Shown: positions 17,720-25,617 of the stretch, one piece after another | Numbering within the stretch: the stretch's first letter is position 1 | How the letters are laid out: each line of letters begins with the position of its first letter | Translations under genes and position numbers: made by a program | Assembly: GCF_032271945.1 (NCBI RefSeq) | Contig: NZ_CP130319.1 | Span: 4,979,001-5,043,000 of the forward strand | Direction: 5' to 3' | Origin: Paenibacillus sp. MBLB1832 | GTDB taxonomy: Bacteria; Bacillota; Bacilli; Paenibacillales; NBRC-103111 | Length of the DNA stretch: 64,000 nucleotides | Notes under the pieces: model-generated | What the model was told of the DNA's origin: nothing | Database searches by the model: none | The model's input: only the letters and a program-made list of their open reading frames with translations

Positions 17720-17995
17720 TTAAATGCCACCTGCCAACCCGGCAGCAATGGCACCGATCGTGTCGGAGTCTCCGCCCAAATTGGCTGCCCTTTGGACAAC
17801 TTCACTAAAATCGGATGACGTTAACAAAATAGGCATAACCCAACTAAACGTATGCACGACGAATCCGCTAGGTTGGCAAGTCGGTTCGGAAGTGAGCATA
17901 TCCTCATATGCACTTCCTACCAATTCAGCCTGAATGGCACTTATCAGCGCTAAAACTAGAGTCAAGACAATACTTTGACGCCTAAAAAACTTCAA
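17720..17995 (-). pseudogene. C-terminal fragment of an ADP-ribosylglycohydrolase (DraG-like)
   Basis: 91 residues, TTG start overlapping the stop of the upstream lipoprotein gene. The segment GFVVHTFSWVMPIL, FSEVVQRAANLGGDSDT and IGAIAAGLAGGI is the C-terminal part of DraG-family proteins, with the GGDSDT metal-ligand motif intact. The rest (about 200 N-terminal residues with the first metal ligands) is missing and the frame begins with a short hydrophobic segment. It is probably a remnant; a tiny membrane-anchored product is possible but could not hydrolyse ADP-ribose. Confidence 0.65.
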
Positions 17996-18489
17996 TTTTT
18001 CTTGATAAATGGTTCGATTTCGCGACCCTCTTTATCTACATATAATTTATTTTTTCCGTCATAATAGCTCCAAACAAGATTTTCATTAATCTCAAATAGG
18101 TGGAGATTTTTAAAATTTCCGTCTGGAAGATAAACTTTATACCCTACTTTGCTTTTAATTAGATTTATAATTTCTATGTATGTTACGGGTAGTTGTTGAC
18201 GATCAATTTCTCCAGATTCACGAAATATCACAGCAAACTGGGTTCCATTGCTATCTTGAGCTACAGAAATAAAGGGGCTTCTAAAATACGGCATGGCAAC
18301 TACTTCCTTTAATTGTAGAGACGCTAATTTATTTTGATATCCTTCGGGTACATACAACGTATCTCCAGCGACAACATCTTCACTAGTATTACTCTGGCCT
18401 TCTTGATTACTGCAACCATTCAGGGTTAAGTTGATTAAAATTAAGACTACCAGTAGCATGAGGATCCCGCCTTTAAAAGGTTTTTTCAT
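17992..18489 (-). CDS. Putative lipoprotein
   Basis: 165 residues. ATG with AAGGAGG upstream. The signal sequence MKKPFKGGILMLLVVLILIN is followed by lipobox LNGC. The mature domain has no recognised motif; it is mixed alpha/beta by appearance, ending in YVDKEGREIEPFIKKN. Its stop overlaps the start of the ADP-ribosylglycohydrolase fragment by 4 bp. An insertion sequence begins about 135 bp upstream and may have displaced or modified its promoter. Confidence 0.8.
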   Translation of the reverse strand: MKKPFKGGILMLLVVLILINLTLNGCSNQEGQSNTSEDVVAGDTLYVPEGYQNKLASLQLKEVVAMPYFRSPFISVAQDSNGTQFAVIFRESGEIDRQQLPVTYIEIINLIKSKVGYKVYLPDGNFKNLHLFEINENLVWSYYDGKNKLYVDKEGREIEPFIKKN

Positions 18490-18630
18490 CGTCAGTCCCT
18501 CCTTTTTTACTTAGACGGAAAATTTCTTTTTTTGTTTCGATTCCAAAGGAATATCGGCTGAAGAAGTTGGGGGGGGCGTTTGATGCCTTTCCGTGTCCTG
18601 TTGGCGAAATAGTCGATTTTATCGACTGCT

Positions 18631-18642
18631 ATGAACGTGACA
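18631..18642. repeat. Right subterminal inverted repeat of the insertion sequence
   Basis: ATGAACGTGACA; the reverse complement recurs, with a 2-nt insertion, at 20227-20240. Confidence 0.7.
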
Positions 18643-19020
18643 AGTCAAGCCCTCGTCATTTCTCGCATTCGAAGGTAGTTGTAGAGCGCTCTGCACGGAA
18701 GCAAAATGTCAACGACGGTTGGCACACTGCTATACGTGGGTTGGATACCACAGGGTAAGCCTTTCGTCAGAAGGATGTCCGCGAACTAACTGCGCACGTT
18801 TGGGAGTCATCCCTAGTGCATATCGATTCCGTGGGTTCACCTTCATACCTATCCTTTGCCTCCGGGCACAAAGCTCTAGCGTAAGCTTGTCAAGCAGTTT
18901 CCTTGACAAGCGACTGGTAGGTAACACACTCAATACTCCCTCCAGCTTGCTGGGGGGGCGCCAAACGGCGAGTGTCGGGGTGCAGGGGGCAAGTCCCCTG
19001 CGTATCCCCTTTGGGGACGG
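18643..19020 (-). ncRNA. 3' non-coding region with candidate bridge RNA
   Basis: The G/C-rich region behind the transposase has strong hairpins near its start (for example CAGGGGACTTGCCCCCTG around 18980-19000) and no convincing gene. Read on the transposase strand, it contains AGTTAGTT (18791-18784), identical to the left flank of the element (20251-20244), and downstream ATAGCAGT (18733-18726), identical to the right end (18632-18625). The order (target guide first, donor guide second) and sense fit left-target and left-donor guides of IS110-family bridge RNAs. Right-hand guides were not identified. RNA limits are not known. Confidence 0.5.
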
Positions 19021-19026
19021 AAGGGG

Positions 19027-20142
19027 TTAAGTTGTAGCAGGTCGCTCTGAAACCATTGCAGCGGCCCATAAGAATCCGACTAACTCACGGGCTACAGCAC
19101 CGATCGCAACAGTGGCAGGCTTTCCTTTATGCACCATTCGCATATATTTGCGATGCAATCGCTCTTGAGCCCTCCAAGATATTACCTGGATTTCTGCAGG
19201 CATGCCTTCCAGTCGCTTTGCTAAATCACCTTTAATGGCAGGCTTGTGACGGTAACTCCACGCGGATTCAATGATGGATTTCCGCATTAGCTTATTTCCA
19301 GCTTTCGTCATTTTGCCACGTTTGACGGATTGACCGCTTGAATACTCACGGGGAACCAGTCCAAGATAAGCCATAAGCGGGGTAGGTGATGGAAACCGCG
19401 CAAAACTTCCGATTTCTGCGACAAGCGTAATCGCTGTAATGCGAGCTATCCCGCGCAGCGTCTGTACGAATTTGACAAGCTCTGCTTTGGTCCCGGTAGT
19501 GGCTTGTTCTAACATAGCGGTTTCTAAGCGTTGCTGCCGTTGTTCCACTTCATAAATGGCATGCAGATACTCGTTAAATGTGGTTTGCTCCGTCTTCCGC
19601 TCGAAGGTAAGTGTTCCTAACCACTTCCGATACATCTTTGTCCAACGCTTCTTCATATGGGACGGATGATGAATGTGATGTCGGAGTAAAAATTTGCCTA
19701 GTCGTTGCCTTGCGCGATGGAGGTCTTCGCGGGCATCCTCCCGTGCGCGTACCAAATCTCGAAGGGCTTCATCATCACGATCGGGGACATAAATCGATGT
19801 TAGTTCACCAGATCGATACAACTGAGCTAGTTGAAGGGCATCACGACGATCCGTCTTCACCTGATCTCCAGGACGTTTTGGTAAAAGAGACGGAGCGATA
19901 ACTTCACATTGAGCACCCATTGAAACAATCCAGCGGTAAAGTTCGTAACCAGTGGGTCCAGCTTCATAGCAAAAAGCCAGGTCTTTGGGGTCGCCAAGCT
20001 GCTTAATTAATTTGCGAATTGCACCAGGATCATGAGAGATCGCTCCGACATACCGTGGTGCATCGCGCCCTTCGTCGGCAACTGCAACTGCAATTTTTTC
20101 TTTAGACACATCTAAACCAATGTATTTTTGGCCAAACTTCAT
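19027..20142 (-). CDS. IS110-family DEDD transposase/recombinase
   Basis: 371 residues, ATG at 20142. The N-terminal RuvC-like DEDD domain shows Asp in YIGLDVSK (about 10), Glu in CYEAGP (about 60) and Asp pair in KTDRRDA (about 98/101). A coiled middle region (about 120-230) is followed by the Transposase_20 domain with LRGIARITAITLVAEIG, FPSPTPLMAYLGLVP and the AGNKLMRKSIIESAW segment containing the conserved catalytic Ser region. It appears full length with no frameshift, so the element may be active. Its partner would be the RNA encoded downstream. Confidence 0.93.
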   Translation of the reverse strand: MKFGQKYIGLDVSKEKIAVAVADEGRDAPRYVGAISHDPGAIRKLIKQLGDPKDLAFCYEAGPTGYELYRWIVSMGAQCEVIAPSLLPKRPGDQVKTDRRDALQLAQLYRSGELTSIYVPDRDDEALRDLVRAREDAREDLHRARQRLGKFLLRHHIHHPSHMKKRWTKMYRKWLGTLTFERKTEQTTFNEYLHAIYEVEQRQQRLETAMLEQATTGTKAELVKFVQTLRGIARITAITLVAEIGSFARFPSPTPLMAYLGLVPREYSSGQSVKRGKMTKAGNKLMRKSIIESAWSYRHKPAIKGDLAKRLEGMPAEIQVISWRAQERLHRKYMRMVHKGKPATVAIGAVARELVGFLWAAAMVSERPATT

Positions 20143-20226
20143 ACTAACAGCTCCTTTTTGTTTTGTAGCTCTGAAATGGTTGTCCTACTTCCATTTTCAA
20201 CCTACGAATGAAACAAAATACGGAGC

Positions 20227-20240
20227 TGTCACACGTTCAT
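20227..20240. repeat. Left subterminal inverted repeat of the insertion sequence
   Basis: TGTCACACGTTCAT; reverse complement of the right repeat at 18631-18642 with two extra bases. Confidence 0.7.
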
Positions 20241-20310
20241 CATAACTAACTCCAGAATAAATGAGGGTAAGCTTCATTTACCCAACCCCTAAACTTATAA
20301 ATTCTTATAT

Positions 20311-20355
20311 GTAATTAAAAAACTGCCCCAAGTCATTATGACCTTGGAGGCAGTT
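20311..20355 (-). terminator. Terminator behind the SLH remnant
   Basis: Stem built from AAACTGCC...CAAG and CTTG...GGCAGTTT, followed on the minus strand by TTTTTTAATT. It survives although the gene before it is degenerate. Confidence 0.8.
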
Positions 20356-20360
20356 TATTA

Positions 20361-20591
20361 CTACGATTGACTAAACAATTTGTAAATAATCGTGGCCGCT
20401 TGCGCACGCGTTGCGTTGCCCTGCGGAGCGAAGCTTCCATCCGACATGCCATCGATGATGCCCAGTTTCTGAGCGCTTGCAGACGTATTGCTGGATGTCC
20501 AAGTCAGCACATCCGTGCTCGCGGTTGCACATTTTACCCGTACATTCAAAAAATAGGTCGGCATGCTGCCTTCGCAATATAAGAAGCGCAT
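20361..20591 (-). pseudogene. Remnant of an S-layer-homology (SLH) protein C-terminus
   Basis: 76 codons. The second half (KLGIIDGMSDGSFAPQGNAT followed by RAQAATIIYKLF) is one SLH repeat, which anchors surface proteins to pyruvylated wall polymers. The first half (MRFLYCEGSMPTYF...) matches nothing, lacks a signal peptide and has no ribosome-binding site. Real SLH proteins carry three such repeats. This is the end of a lost gene, close to the insertion sequence. Confidence 0.7.
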
Positions 20592-20615
20592 GGTTCAAGC
20601 TGCCTTTCAGTAGCG

Positions 20616-21071
20616 TTATTCCTCTATTTGAAAAATCGAATCAATGATGATCGGCAGCTGCTCTCGGACCGAGACGGCGCCAAAGACAGACCTCGCGTGA
20701 ATGCCCTTCTCACCAAACACGTCTAGCATCAGATCAGAGCAGCCATTCAGCACTTTGTGATGCTCTTCGAATTCAGGGACAGCATTCACGAAGCCTTGCA
20801 GCTTCACCACGCGTTTGACACGGTCGAGAGAGCCTAATGCTTCTGCCAGTACGGCGAGAATTTCGATGCCTGCCAATCTTGCAAATTCGTAGCCTTCCGC
20901 GGTCGAATACGTTTGCCCTATTTTTCCCTTCGGCTTACCCGAGGGTCCTTTGCCAGATACAAAGAGCAGCCCATTCACCTCTACGCAATTGGCGTATCGG
21001 GCTGCGGGTTCGCTGGCTTGGGGGAGCTGGATCCCCAACTCTTTTAATCGATTAGCAATGGTCTGTTCCAT
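20616..21071 (-). CDS. RidA (YjgF/YER057c/UK114) family protein
   Basis: 151 residues. ATG with AAGGAGG 9 nt upstream, overlapping the end of the synthetase gene by 28 bp. It has VNGLLFVSGKGPS, GSLDRVKRVVKLQGFVN and GIHARSVFGAVSVREQLPIII, the Rid-fold pattern with the conserved Arg near residue 127. Canonical RidA hydrolyses reactive enamine/imine intermediates; this variant belongs to the longer YjgF-like subgroup. Tight coupling to the synthetase paralogue suggests that it processes an unstable intermediate or product of that pathway (inferred). Confidence 0.88.
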   Translation of the reverse strand: MEQTIANRLKELGIQLPQASEPAARYANCVEVNGLLFVSGKGPSGKPKGKIGQTYSTAEGYEFARLAGIEILAVLAEALGSLDRVKRVVKLQGFVNAVPEFEEHHKVLNGCSDLMLDVFGEKGIHARSVFGAVSVREQLPIIIDSIFQIEE

Positions 21072-22366
21072 CCTCGTATGCCTCCTTCTTGCATATCAAT
21101 CGTCTGATCCCGATGAGGACCGACCGAAATCCAGCGAATGTCCACGCCGATTAATTGTTCAATGCGTCGTACGTATGCTTGTGCTTGTTGCGGAAGTTCC
21201 GCGAAGGAGCGCGCCTGCGAAATATCGCAGCCCCAGCCTTGCCATTTTTCATACAGAGGGATTGCACGTACTAATTGGGACGGATTCGGGAAACTCGTCG
21301 TCTCGACGCCGTCGATCTCATAAGCATAACAGACCTCGATTTCCGTCAAATACCCCAACACATCGAGATTCGTTAAAGCCACCTCTGTTGCTCCTTGCAC
21401 CTTACAGCCATAGCGCGTTGCGACCGCATCGAACCACCCAACTCTGCGCGGTCTGCCTGTCGTGACACCGTACTCACCCGCATCGCCTCCACGTTTGCGC
21501 AGCTCCTCCGCCTCTTCCTCGAACAGCTCCGTCACAAAAGCGCCTTCCCCAGCACAACTCGAGTAGGCTTTCGTTACCGCTACAACAGTCTGGATACAGT
21601 GTGGCGTTAACCCTGCGCCAACTGCCGCAAATCCAGCAAGTGTCGATGATGAGGTCGTGTACGGGTAGATCCCGTGATCGGGGTCGCGCAACGCGCCTAA
21701 TTGACCTTCTACTAGAATAGATTCTTTTTTTGCAAGTGCCTCATGAAGTAGATCTGTCGTGTCACACACATACGGCCGAATGAAATCGGCTTGGCCTCTC
21801 AATAACGCAACAATCTCTTCCACATCGATAGCAGGCTTTTGGTACAGATGATGAAGAAGCACATTCTTCGGGGTTGTTGAAGCCGTCAGTTTCTCTCGGA
21901 GCTGCGCCTCGTCCCATAGGTCTGCTACTTGAATGCCCAACTTTGCATATTTATCCGCGTAAAATGGCGCAATCCCTTGCTTCGTCGACCCGAACTTTCG
22001 CGCGCCAAGCCGTTCCTCTTCTAGCTCATCCAATAAGATGTGGTAAGGCAGCAGAACCTGAGCACGATCCGAAATCCGCAGCTTCGGTGCTGGCATGCCG
22101 CGTTCGGTGAATTGCGCCAATTCTTGTTGCAGCGCACGGATGTTCAGTGCGACACCTGGACCGATCACATTCGTCACACCCGCATGGCAGACACCCGATG
22201 GCAGCAGATGCAGCGCAAATTTACCGTATTGATTAATAATCGTATGCCCCGCATTGCTGCCTCCTTGATACCTGACCACATAGCCCGACTTCGCGGCCAA
22301 TAGATCGGTAAACTTCCCTTTCCCTTCATCGCCCCAATTGGCTCCAACAATCGCTGTTACTGTCAT
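21044..22366 (-). CDS. Adenylosuccinate synthetase paralogue (PurA-like)
   Basis: 440 residues from the ATG at 22366 (GGAAGGG upstream); a longer open frame to 22747 has no initiation signal. The P-loop VGANWGDEGKGK with Asp13, and His41 in NAGHTI, match PurA, as do VCDTTDLLHEAL and TTGRPRRVGWFDAV. However, several substrate loops differ: AYSSCAGEG where PurA has AYTTRVGDG, EGQLGALRDPDHG where PurA has EGAQG, and a changed stretch after KQGIAPFY. It probably performs GTP-dependent C-N bond formation with a related rather than identical substrate. Divergent LysR regulator and coupled RidA gene suggest a dedicated accessory pathway. Confidence 0.85.
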   Translation of the reverse strand: MTVTAIVGANWGDEGKGKFTDLLAAKSGYVVRYQGGSNAGHTIINQYGKFALHLLPSGVCHAGVTNVIGPGVALNIRALQQELAQFTERGMPAPKLRISDRAQVLLPYHILLDELEEERLGARKFGSTKQGIAPFYADKYAKLGIQVADLWDEAQLREKLTASTTPKNVLLHHLYQKPAIDVEEIVALLRGQADFIRPYVCDTTDLLHEALAKKESILVEGQLGALRDPDHGIYPYTTSSSTLAGFAAVGAGLTPHCIQTVVAVTKAYSSCAGEGAFVTELFEEEAEELRKRGGDAGEYGVTTGRPRRVGWFDAVATRYGCKVQGATEVALTNLDVLGYLTEIEVCYAYEIDGVETTSFPNPSQLVRAIPLYEKWQGWGCDISQARSFAELPQQAQAYVRRIEQLIGVDIRWISVGPHRDQTIDMQEGGIRGWNRPLLID

Positions 22367-22407
22367 GTCTACACCCTTCCGCGCTTGGCTTCTGTTCCTA
22401 AAACCAA

Positions 22408-22422
22408 GTATACGAGGTATAC
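22408..22422. promoter_or_regulatory. LysR-type binding site
   Basis: GTATACGAGGTATAC contains TATAC-GAG-GTATA, a T-N11-A dyad of the LysR class, midway between the divergent synthetase (22366) and LysR gene (22484) starts. Function inferred from position and symmetry. Confidence 0.6.
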
Positions 22423-22483
22423 TGAAATAAAAATAATGAATATTACTAATGCACGATATAAGCACAGCTAATGGAGGTTTGCG

Positions 22484-23371
22484 ATGATACATAGCATGGA
22501 TCTGTATCAGGTGTTTTATTTTACGGCCAAATCGGGCAGTCTGTCCAAAGCCGCTGAAGAGCTTTACATCACACAGCCAGCTGTTACGCATGCGATCAAG
22601 CAGTTGGAAGCGAAGCTTGGCGGGCCGCTGTTTTTTCGTACGTCCAGAGGGGTCACTCTGACAACCGAAGGGGAAACGCTGTACACCTACATCGAGCAGG
22701 CTTATCATTTTATACAAAATGGCGAACGAAAAATCGGCGAAATGCACCAGCTGACCGATGGCGAGGTACGCATTGGCGCGGGCGATACCTTATGCAAACA
22801 CGTGCTGCTGCCGCACCTAAAAACGTACCATGCCTCTTTCCCGAAAATTAAGGTTCAGGTTTTCAACCGCACGACCGCAGATACGATCGCGCTCCTTAAA
22901 GAAGGCAAAATCGACATCGGAATCGTCAATTTGCCGATCTCCGATAGCCATGTCGACGTCTCCGCGATCGGTTCGCTGCAAGACTGCTTTGTCGCTGGCG
23001 AAAGGTATAAGCATCTCACGGAGGAGCAACTTAGCTTCGAGCATTTGCTGGCGTTGCCTATCATGCTGCTGGAGAAAGGCAGTAGCTCACGCGCCTACAT
23101 CGATCGATTCACGAAAGAGCATGGGCACGTGATTAAGCCCGAAATTGAGCTGGGGAGCGTTGATCTGCTCTTGGAGTTCACCCGTGGCGGCTTCGGCATC
23201 ACCTGCGTGGCCAGGGAATTCATTGCGGCCGAGCTCGCCGCCGCGCAGTTGTTCGAGATCCAGCTCGAACAGCCGATCCCCGCTCGGAACGTCGGGATGA
23301 TCAAGCTGAGGAGCACGCCGTTGTCGGCGGCGGCGATGCATTTGTACCGGATGATGCAGCAGGAGGTATAG
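22484..23371 (+). CDS. LysR-family transcriptional regulator
   Basis: 295 residues. ATG with GGAGG 6 nt upstream. The N-terminal winged HTH (LYQVFYFTAKSGSLSKAAEE then LYITQPAVTHAIKQLE) and the LFFRTSRGVTLTTEGE wing are canonical; the co-inducer domain begins near residue 90 (VRIGAGDTLCKHVLLPHL). It is divergent from the synthetase/RidA pair with a T-N11-A dyad between them, so it probably activates them in response to a pathway metabolite and represses itself. Confidence 0.93.
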   Translation: MIHSMDLYQVFYFTAKSGSLSKAAEELYITQPAVTHAIKQLEAKLGGPLFFRTSRGVTLTTEGETLYTYIEQAYHFIQNGERKIGEMHQLTDGEVRIGAGDTLCKHVLLPHLKTYHASFPKIKVQVFNRTTADTIALLKEGKIDIGIVNLPISDSHVDVSAIGSLQDCFVAGERYKHLTEEQLSFEHLLALPIMLLEKGSSSRAYIDRFTKEHGHVIKPEIELGSVDLLLEFTRGGFGITCVAREFIAAELAAAQLFEIQLEQPIPARNVGMIKLRSTPLSAAAMHLYRMMQQEV

Positions 23372-23505
23372 CAACAGCTGTTTATGATTATAAAGACAGC
23401 GTACGGTCTTCGAATCGTCAGTCGTAGAAAAAAACGAGCCAAATGCCTAGACGTCACGACAAGGTTTGTCGCTATCAACGTCCGAGCACTCAGCCCTTTT
23501 GATGC

Positions 23506-25557
23506 TTACGGTGTAATCGTTAATTGTGGCCGATCTGCGCTGGTGATACTCTCGCTTGATGCAAAAGAAACATTCCCATTTGAATTCACTGGTGACGTAC
23601 TGTATACGCGGATGGAGAGCTTTTTCCCAGTGGACATGGCTGCTTGTACTTGAGAAGTTACAGGAATTGTAATCGGCGTGCCTGCAACGATCGTATATGT
23701 ACCGAGCACGGTACTGGAGGAAGGCTTCGTATCCCATGTGATGGCGCCTTCCGTCCAAGAGTTGTCGGTAACAAGTGCGACCTCATTTTGAATACCACTC
23801 ATGGCAGCTACGATTGGCTTAAGGGTAATCGTTGCCGCAGTCACGGACCCGCTATAACTAGTGAAATCAAATTTAAAATAGCCATCGCGTTTATAACTGG
23901 TTAAATCGTTCTTCGTATCCACAGTAACAGCCGTTGTTCCAGCTTGATTCGTTGTGGCGTATGTGCCGTCTCTCACATTTGCGTCATCTACAGCTACCCA
24001 GGTATTCGGGCTCGATACCACGATACCCACTCCATTATAAGCACCACGATTCGGAGCTGTTGAGGATGAGACTGTGTTACCCCAGTAATCTTTACCCCCG
24101 TTGCTGCTGATGACAACCCCTGAAGATAGGGCAGGTGAACCTGTTGCAAGCTTGTAGCCGTTAACCGTACTTAATCCAGTGCCCCCACTTCCTGCCCCCA
24201 CGAGAAGGGGATCCGATGTTAATTTATGCGTATCACTTGGCTCACTGGCTGGGTGGTTACCATAGAAAACGTTGTAATCATACACATCATTCGCTTTCAC
24301 GGAATAGCCTCCGCTACCTGCGTTATATACGATGTTATTTTTGAAATAAATCGGATTACTACCAGCTAACCCTGTTGTAATGCTTGTGCTCAAACCGGAG
24401 CCGATGTAGAACGTATTATTATAAATTTGGCTATTCAACGGCGTGTAGCCGCTATTGAATTGGAAAATACGCGCGCGGTCATTCTGCGAAATATTATAGC
24501 GAACGATCATATTGTCATTACGAATCGTCCCATTCCCCATAACAAGCAGGAATCCGCCCTCATTGTCATGACTATAATTGTACTGAACCGTACAGCCCGT
24601 CAAGTTAAAGTCACAGTCAAAACCCTGTCCATCATTCGTTGTTTTCGTATTATAGGCTTCATTATATTGCATGACAGGATTCGTGCTATTGATCGCCCAG
24701 ATTGCCACATTATAATGGGTATCCCTTGCATGAGCTGTGTTCACAACGTTATATTGAACCAAACCATTAATGGAAGCTCGCATAACAATCCCGTCTCCGC
24801 CGATATCATTCAACGTGTTGTTACTGATGACGAGATTCGTGTAAGGCTCGAAGTTTCCTGCCCCGTCATTGTTCCCCCATGAGCTACCATTGCTAATTCC
24901 CGTGCGGTCCGTACGCTCAATGGTATTACCATCAATAAGAACATCATTCCATTTGGTTCTTACAGCGGTTCCAGATACAAGGACATAAATTCCTCCGGTA
25001 ACTTTCAAAGCATCGCTATTCGTTCCAGTAACATCGTGGATATACATATTGCGAATATAGAAATGGTTGTAGGTTCCCACATCATGCGCTTCAACCTTTA
25101 CCCCGTAACGGTCACCTGCCGATGCGGAAGTGTTCGTTATTTCCAGATTATTAAGTTCCCAATACTGTTGATTGTAAAAATACACCGTACCTCCGGTTAA
25201 TCCATTCCCATTAATAATCGGTTTATTGCCTGTGCCGTATTTATCGATGATGATGGGGAATCCCGAAGCTCCAGACCCTAGCGGGTGCAACTGTCCCGTC
25301 CAGACAGAGCCAGATTTGAAAAGGATTTTATCCCCAGGTAAAAAGGTCGTGCTATTGACTTTGGTTAACGTTTGCCATGGTGAACCAGTGCTCAAACCGT
25401 TGTTACTATCACTGCCTCCGGCCGAATCGACATAGTAGGTTGTATTGTTCGCATAAGTTGTGGTCGTTAATGCAGGCAGGGATACTACGACCGTCAATAG
25501 GAGGGTGAAAACTAAGCTAACCGATAGGCATAACCGAAATGCCTTTGAACTTCTCAT
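23506..25557 (-). CDS. Secreted right-handed beta-helix protein with DNRLRE domain, probable polysaccharide lyase
   Basis: 683 residues from the ATG at 25557 with AGGAGA 7 nt upstream. Signal peptide ends near TTYAN. Residues about 40-490 are Asn/Gly-rich parallel beta-helix repeats (YYVDSAGGSDSNNGLS start, IYNNTFYIG, VQYNYSHDNEGG), as in PL9-like lyases and related glycan-degrading proteins. Residues about 525-683 form a DNRLRE/CBM96-like module (VDDANVRDGTYATTN...FKFDFTSYSG...ADRPQLTITP). It is the most downstream gene of the heparinase/ABC cluster. No catalytic residues can be fixed by eye. Confidence 0.82.
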   Translation of the reverse strand: MRSSKAFRLCLSVSLVFTLLLTVVVSLPALTTTTYANNTTYYVDSAGGSDSNNGLSTGSPWQTLTKVNSTTFLPGDKILFKSGSVWTGQLHPLGSGASGFPIIIDKYGTGNKPIINGNGLTGGTVYFYNQQYWELNNLEITNTSASAGDRYGVKVEAHDVGTYNHFYIRNMYIHDVTGTNSDALKVTGGIYVLVSGTAVRTKWNDVLIDGNTIERTDRTGISNGSSWGNNDGAGNFEPYTNLVISNNTLNDIGGDGIVMRASINGLVQYNVVNTAHARDTHYNVAIWAINSTNPVMQYNEAYNTKTTNDGQGFDCDFNLTGCTVQYNYSHDNEGGFLLVMGNGTIRNDNMIVRYNISQNDRARIFQFNSGYTPLNSQIYNNTFYIGSGLSTSITTGLAGSNPIYFKNNIVYNAGSGGYSVKANDVYDYNVFYGNHPASEPSDTHKLTSDPLLVGAGSGGTGLSTVNGYKLATGSPALSSGVVISSNGGKDYWGNTVSSSTAPNRGAYNGVGIVVSSPNTWVAVDDANVRDGTYATTNQAGTTAVTVDTKNDLTSYKRDGYFKFDFTSYSGSVTAATITLKPIVAAMSGIQNEVALVTDNSWTEGAITWDTKPSSSTVLGTYTIVAGTPITIPVTSQVQAAMSTGKKLSIRVYSTSPVNSNGNVSFASSESITSADRPQLTITP

Positions 25558-25617
25558 CAATCATTCTCCTCTACATTGGAATATAAGTGCTTACCTGTGT
25601 GCCAAAAAGTAGACGGC

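Larger units (their letters stand above)
18625..20244 (-). mobile_element. IS110-family (IS1111-like) insertion sequence, about 1.62 kb
   Basis: It contains an IS110-type DEDD transposase, a short 5' flank (about 100 bp) and a long 3' non-coding region (about 400 bp). Subterminal inverted repeats ATGAACGTGACA (18631-18642) and TGTCACACGTTCAT (20227-20240) each lie 4 nt inside the ends if a shared GT dinucleotide (minus strand, 18625-18626 and 20245-20246) is taken as the crossover core. The long non-coding part on the 3' side is the arrangement described for the IS1111 subgroup. Exact ends are inferred from these coincident features. Confidence 0.75.

Noticed and set aside
18640-19026. Possible group II intron or protein-coding region behind the transposase
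   Set aside because: No domain V-like hairpin or intron 5' consensus was found, and the short frames lack start signals. The region is better explained as IS non-coding RNA.
22367-22747. Long N-terminal extension of the adenylosuccinate synthetase (127 residues)
   Set aside because: The extension overlaps the divergent LysR gene, has no start signal and no PurA similarity. The ATG at 22366 has a good ribosome-binding site.
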